Positions 25,154 through 25,954 of a stretch of DNA of 25,954 nucleotides are shown here, piece after piece. The notes beneath the pieces are model-generated. The model saw only the letters and a list, made by a program, of their open reading frames with translations, ran no database searches and was not told the DNA's origin. The stretch comes from Chara braunii (taxonomy: Eukaryota > Streptophyta > Charophyceae > Charales > Characeae): contig BFEA01000007.1 in the NCBI GenBank assembly GCA_003427395.1, positions 6,026,163 to 6,052,116 of the forward strand, read 5' to 3'. The position numbers were made by a program, and so were the translations under genes. Numbering within the stretch: position 1 is the first letter of the stretch; each line of letters opens with the position of its first letter.

Positions 25154-25954
25154 CTCAGACACCGTGGCAAATTGGGTTGTTCCACAGCCCTAGCGATGCT
25201 CCTGGGGTGATATCGGTAGTGGACAGGTCCAGTTAGTGCATTTCATATCAAAAGGGTGCGCCACTGGACTTTACATTGGTCCACTCAAGCTCGACGCCCT
25301 GCAGTACAGCAGAGCACTACCGGCCTGTGGCCGTGGTAGCTGTTGGGTTCGCCCAGGGACGAGAAAGTAGAGGGGCGGCCGCGGTCTTTTCTACTGCGCG
25401 CCGAGTACCCCTCCGCCACGTTATGGGTGAGTTGCATGGGACAGAGGTCATTGTCAAAGGAAGAGAAGGGAAAAGGAAAAATAAAACGTCAAATTTGAAC
25501 CCGCGTTTTAGCTCGGGAAAAATCCGGTGGCTTCAGGCCACTGCGATGTTACGATTTTCTTACATTTTCTGAGTTTGCTACTACTATTATTATTATTACT
25601 ACTATTATTAGTATTATGATTTAGAGTCTCCTACAGGCTTTTCCAACCAGTCGTTTCGCAGGGTCGGCGGTTCAAATTTGAACTGAGGTCACCGCTGGAT
25701 GGCCTAGACTGGCCCGACTTCTCGTTTTCACCTCATGACTGAATCGCTTGGCAGCGTGTCGAGCGGAGGGGCCGGCACCCGGCAGCCGCTTCGGTAGGAG
25801 GCTTATCACCCCTTGTGGAAGGTCATAAGCCCCCTCCTTACCATCGAACGTGGGTACCCGTCAGGGATAGATCAATAACACGTTTTTGAGTAGAGGGAAG
25901 TGCACGTCGGTATCCCGTTATAGGGCTACCGCGTCAGACCTGGGTCACTTCACC
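25108..25954 (+). repeat. dispersed repeat C2 (cut by window end)
   Basis: Second copy of the C1 repeat. Differences are scattered substitutions and short indels, including loss of several bases around 25770. The triplet run, palindrome and hairpin are all present. The copy is still matching C1 at the last base of the window, so its right end is unknown. Confidence 0.85.
25793..25842 (+). other. conserved 50-nt hairpin of repeat C2
   Basis: Same sequence and fold as 14898-14947. Confidence 0.7.

Noticed and set aside
14184-25954. C1 and C2 as the LTR pair of element P2
   Set aside because: The P2 primer binding site is about 6.5 kb from the end of C1 and is preceded by other sequence, so C1 is not its adjacent LTR.

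Overview
The window looks like repeat-dense nuclear DNA of a green plant (streptophyte). The firmest clue is an 18-base primer binding site, present once on each strand (minus 9080-9097, plus 21589-21606). It is an exact complement of the 3' end of plant tRNA-Asp plus CCA, as I know that tRNA. No host gene, rRNA, tRNA or CRISPR array is convincing. I cannot name the species. Everything recognisable as protein comes from one family of Ty3-like (Metaviridae-type) LTR retroelements, present as one fairly intact minus-strand copy (element M) and two decayed plus-strand pieces (P1, P2).

Layout. 1-379: purine tract almost free of C. 380-1282: non-coding, with two back-to-back hairpins. 1283-1402: dispersed repeat A. 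1437-9097: element M, read right to left: primer binding site, leader, ORF a (587 aa), ORFs b, c, d, e, then a helical ORF f, Gag, a zinc-knuckle nucleocapsid and an aspartic protease. No reverse transcriptase, RNase H or integrase follows. 9098-11924: probable 5' LTR territory of element M, carrying two minisatellites, a TATA-like site and, at its far end, repeat B, the partner of A. 11925-14183: AT-rich non-coding DNA with a 0.9-kb inverted-repeat element. 14184-15059 and 25108-25954: two copies of a dispersed repeat (C1, C2) with a conserved 50-nt hairpin. 15060-19500: mostly unassigned, with one possible charged ORF (15469-15954) and a cluster of single N bases. 19506-20932: P1. 21589-22500: P2, with its own primer binding site. 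22559-24030: tandem repeats, a TATA box and repeated hairpins, LTR-like in character. 24809-25153: a small ORF running into C2.

Main point. Between the primer binding site and gag, element M carries about 5 kb of unfamiliar reading frames. Several are diverged copies of one domain of about 110 residues. The same domain recurs in P1 and P2; in P2 the b-then-c order is kept although ORF a is missing. I do not recognise the domain. It resembles the extra-ORF-before-gag layout of the Tat/Ogre group of plant Ty3 elements, but a multi-copy cassette of this kind is not something I know. In element M, Gag would build the particle, the zinc knuckle bind RNA and the protease mature it. Reverse transcriptase and integrase would have to come from elsewhere or have been lost.
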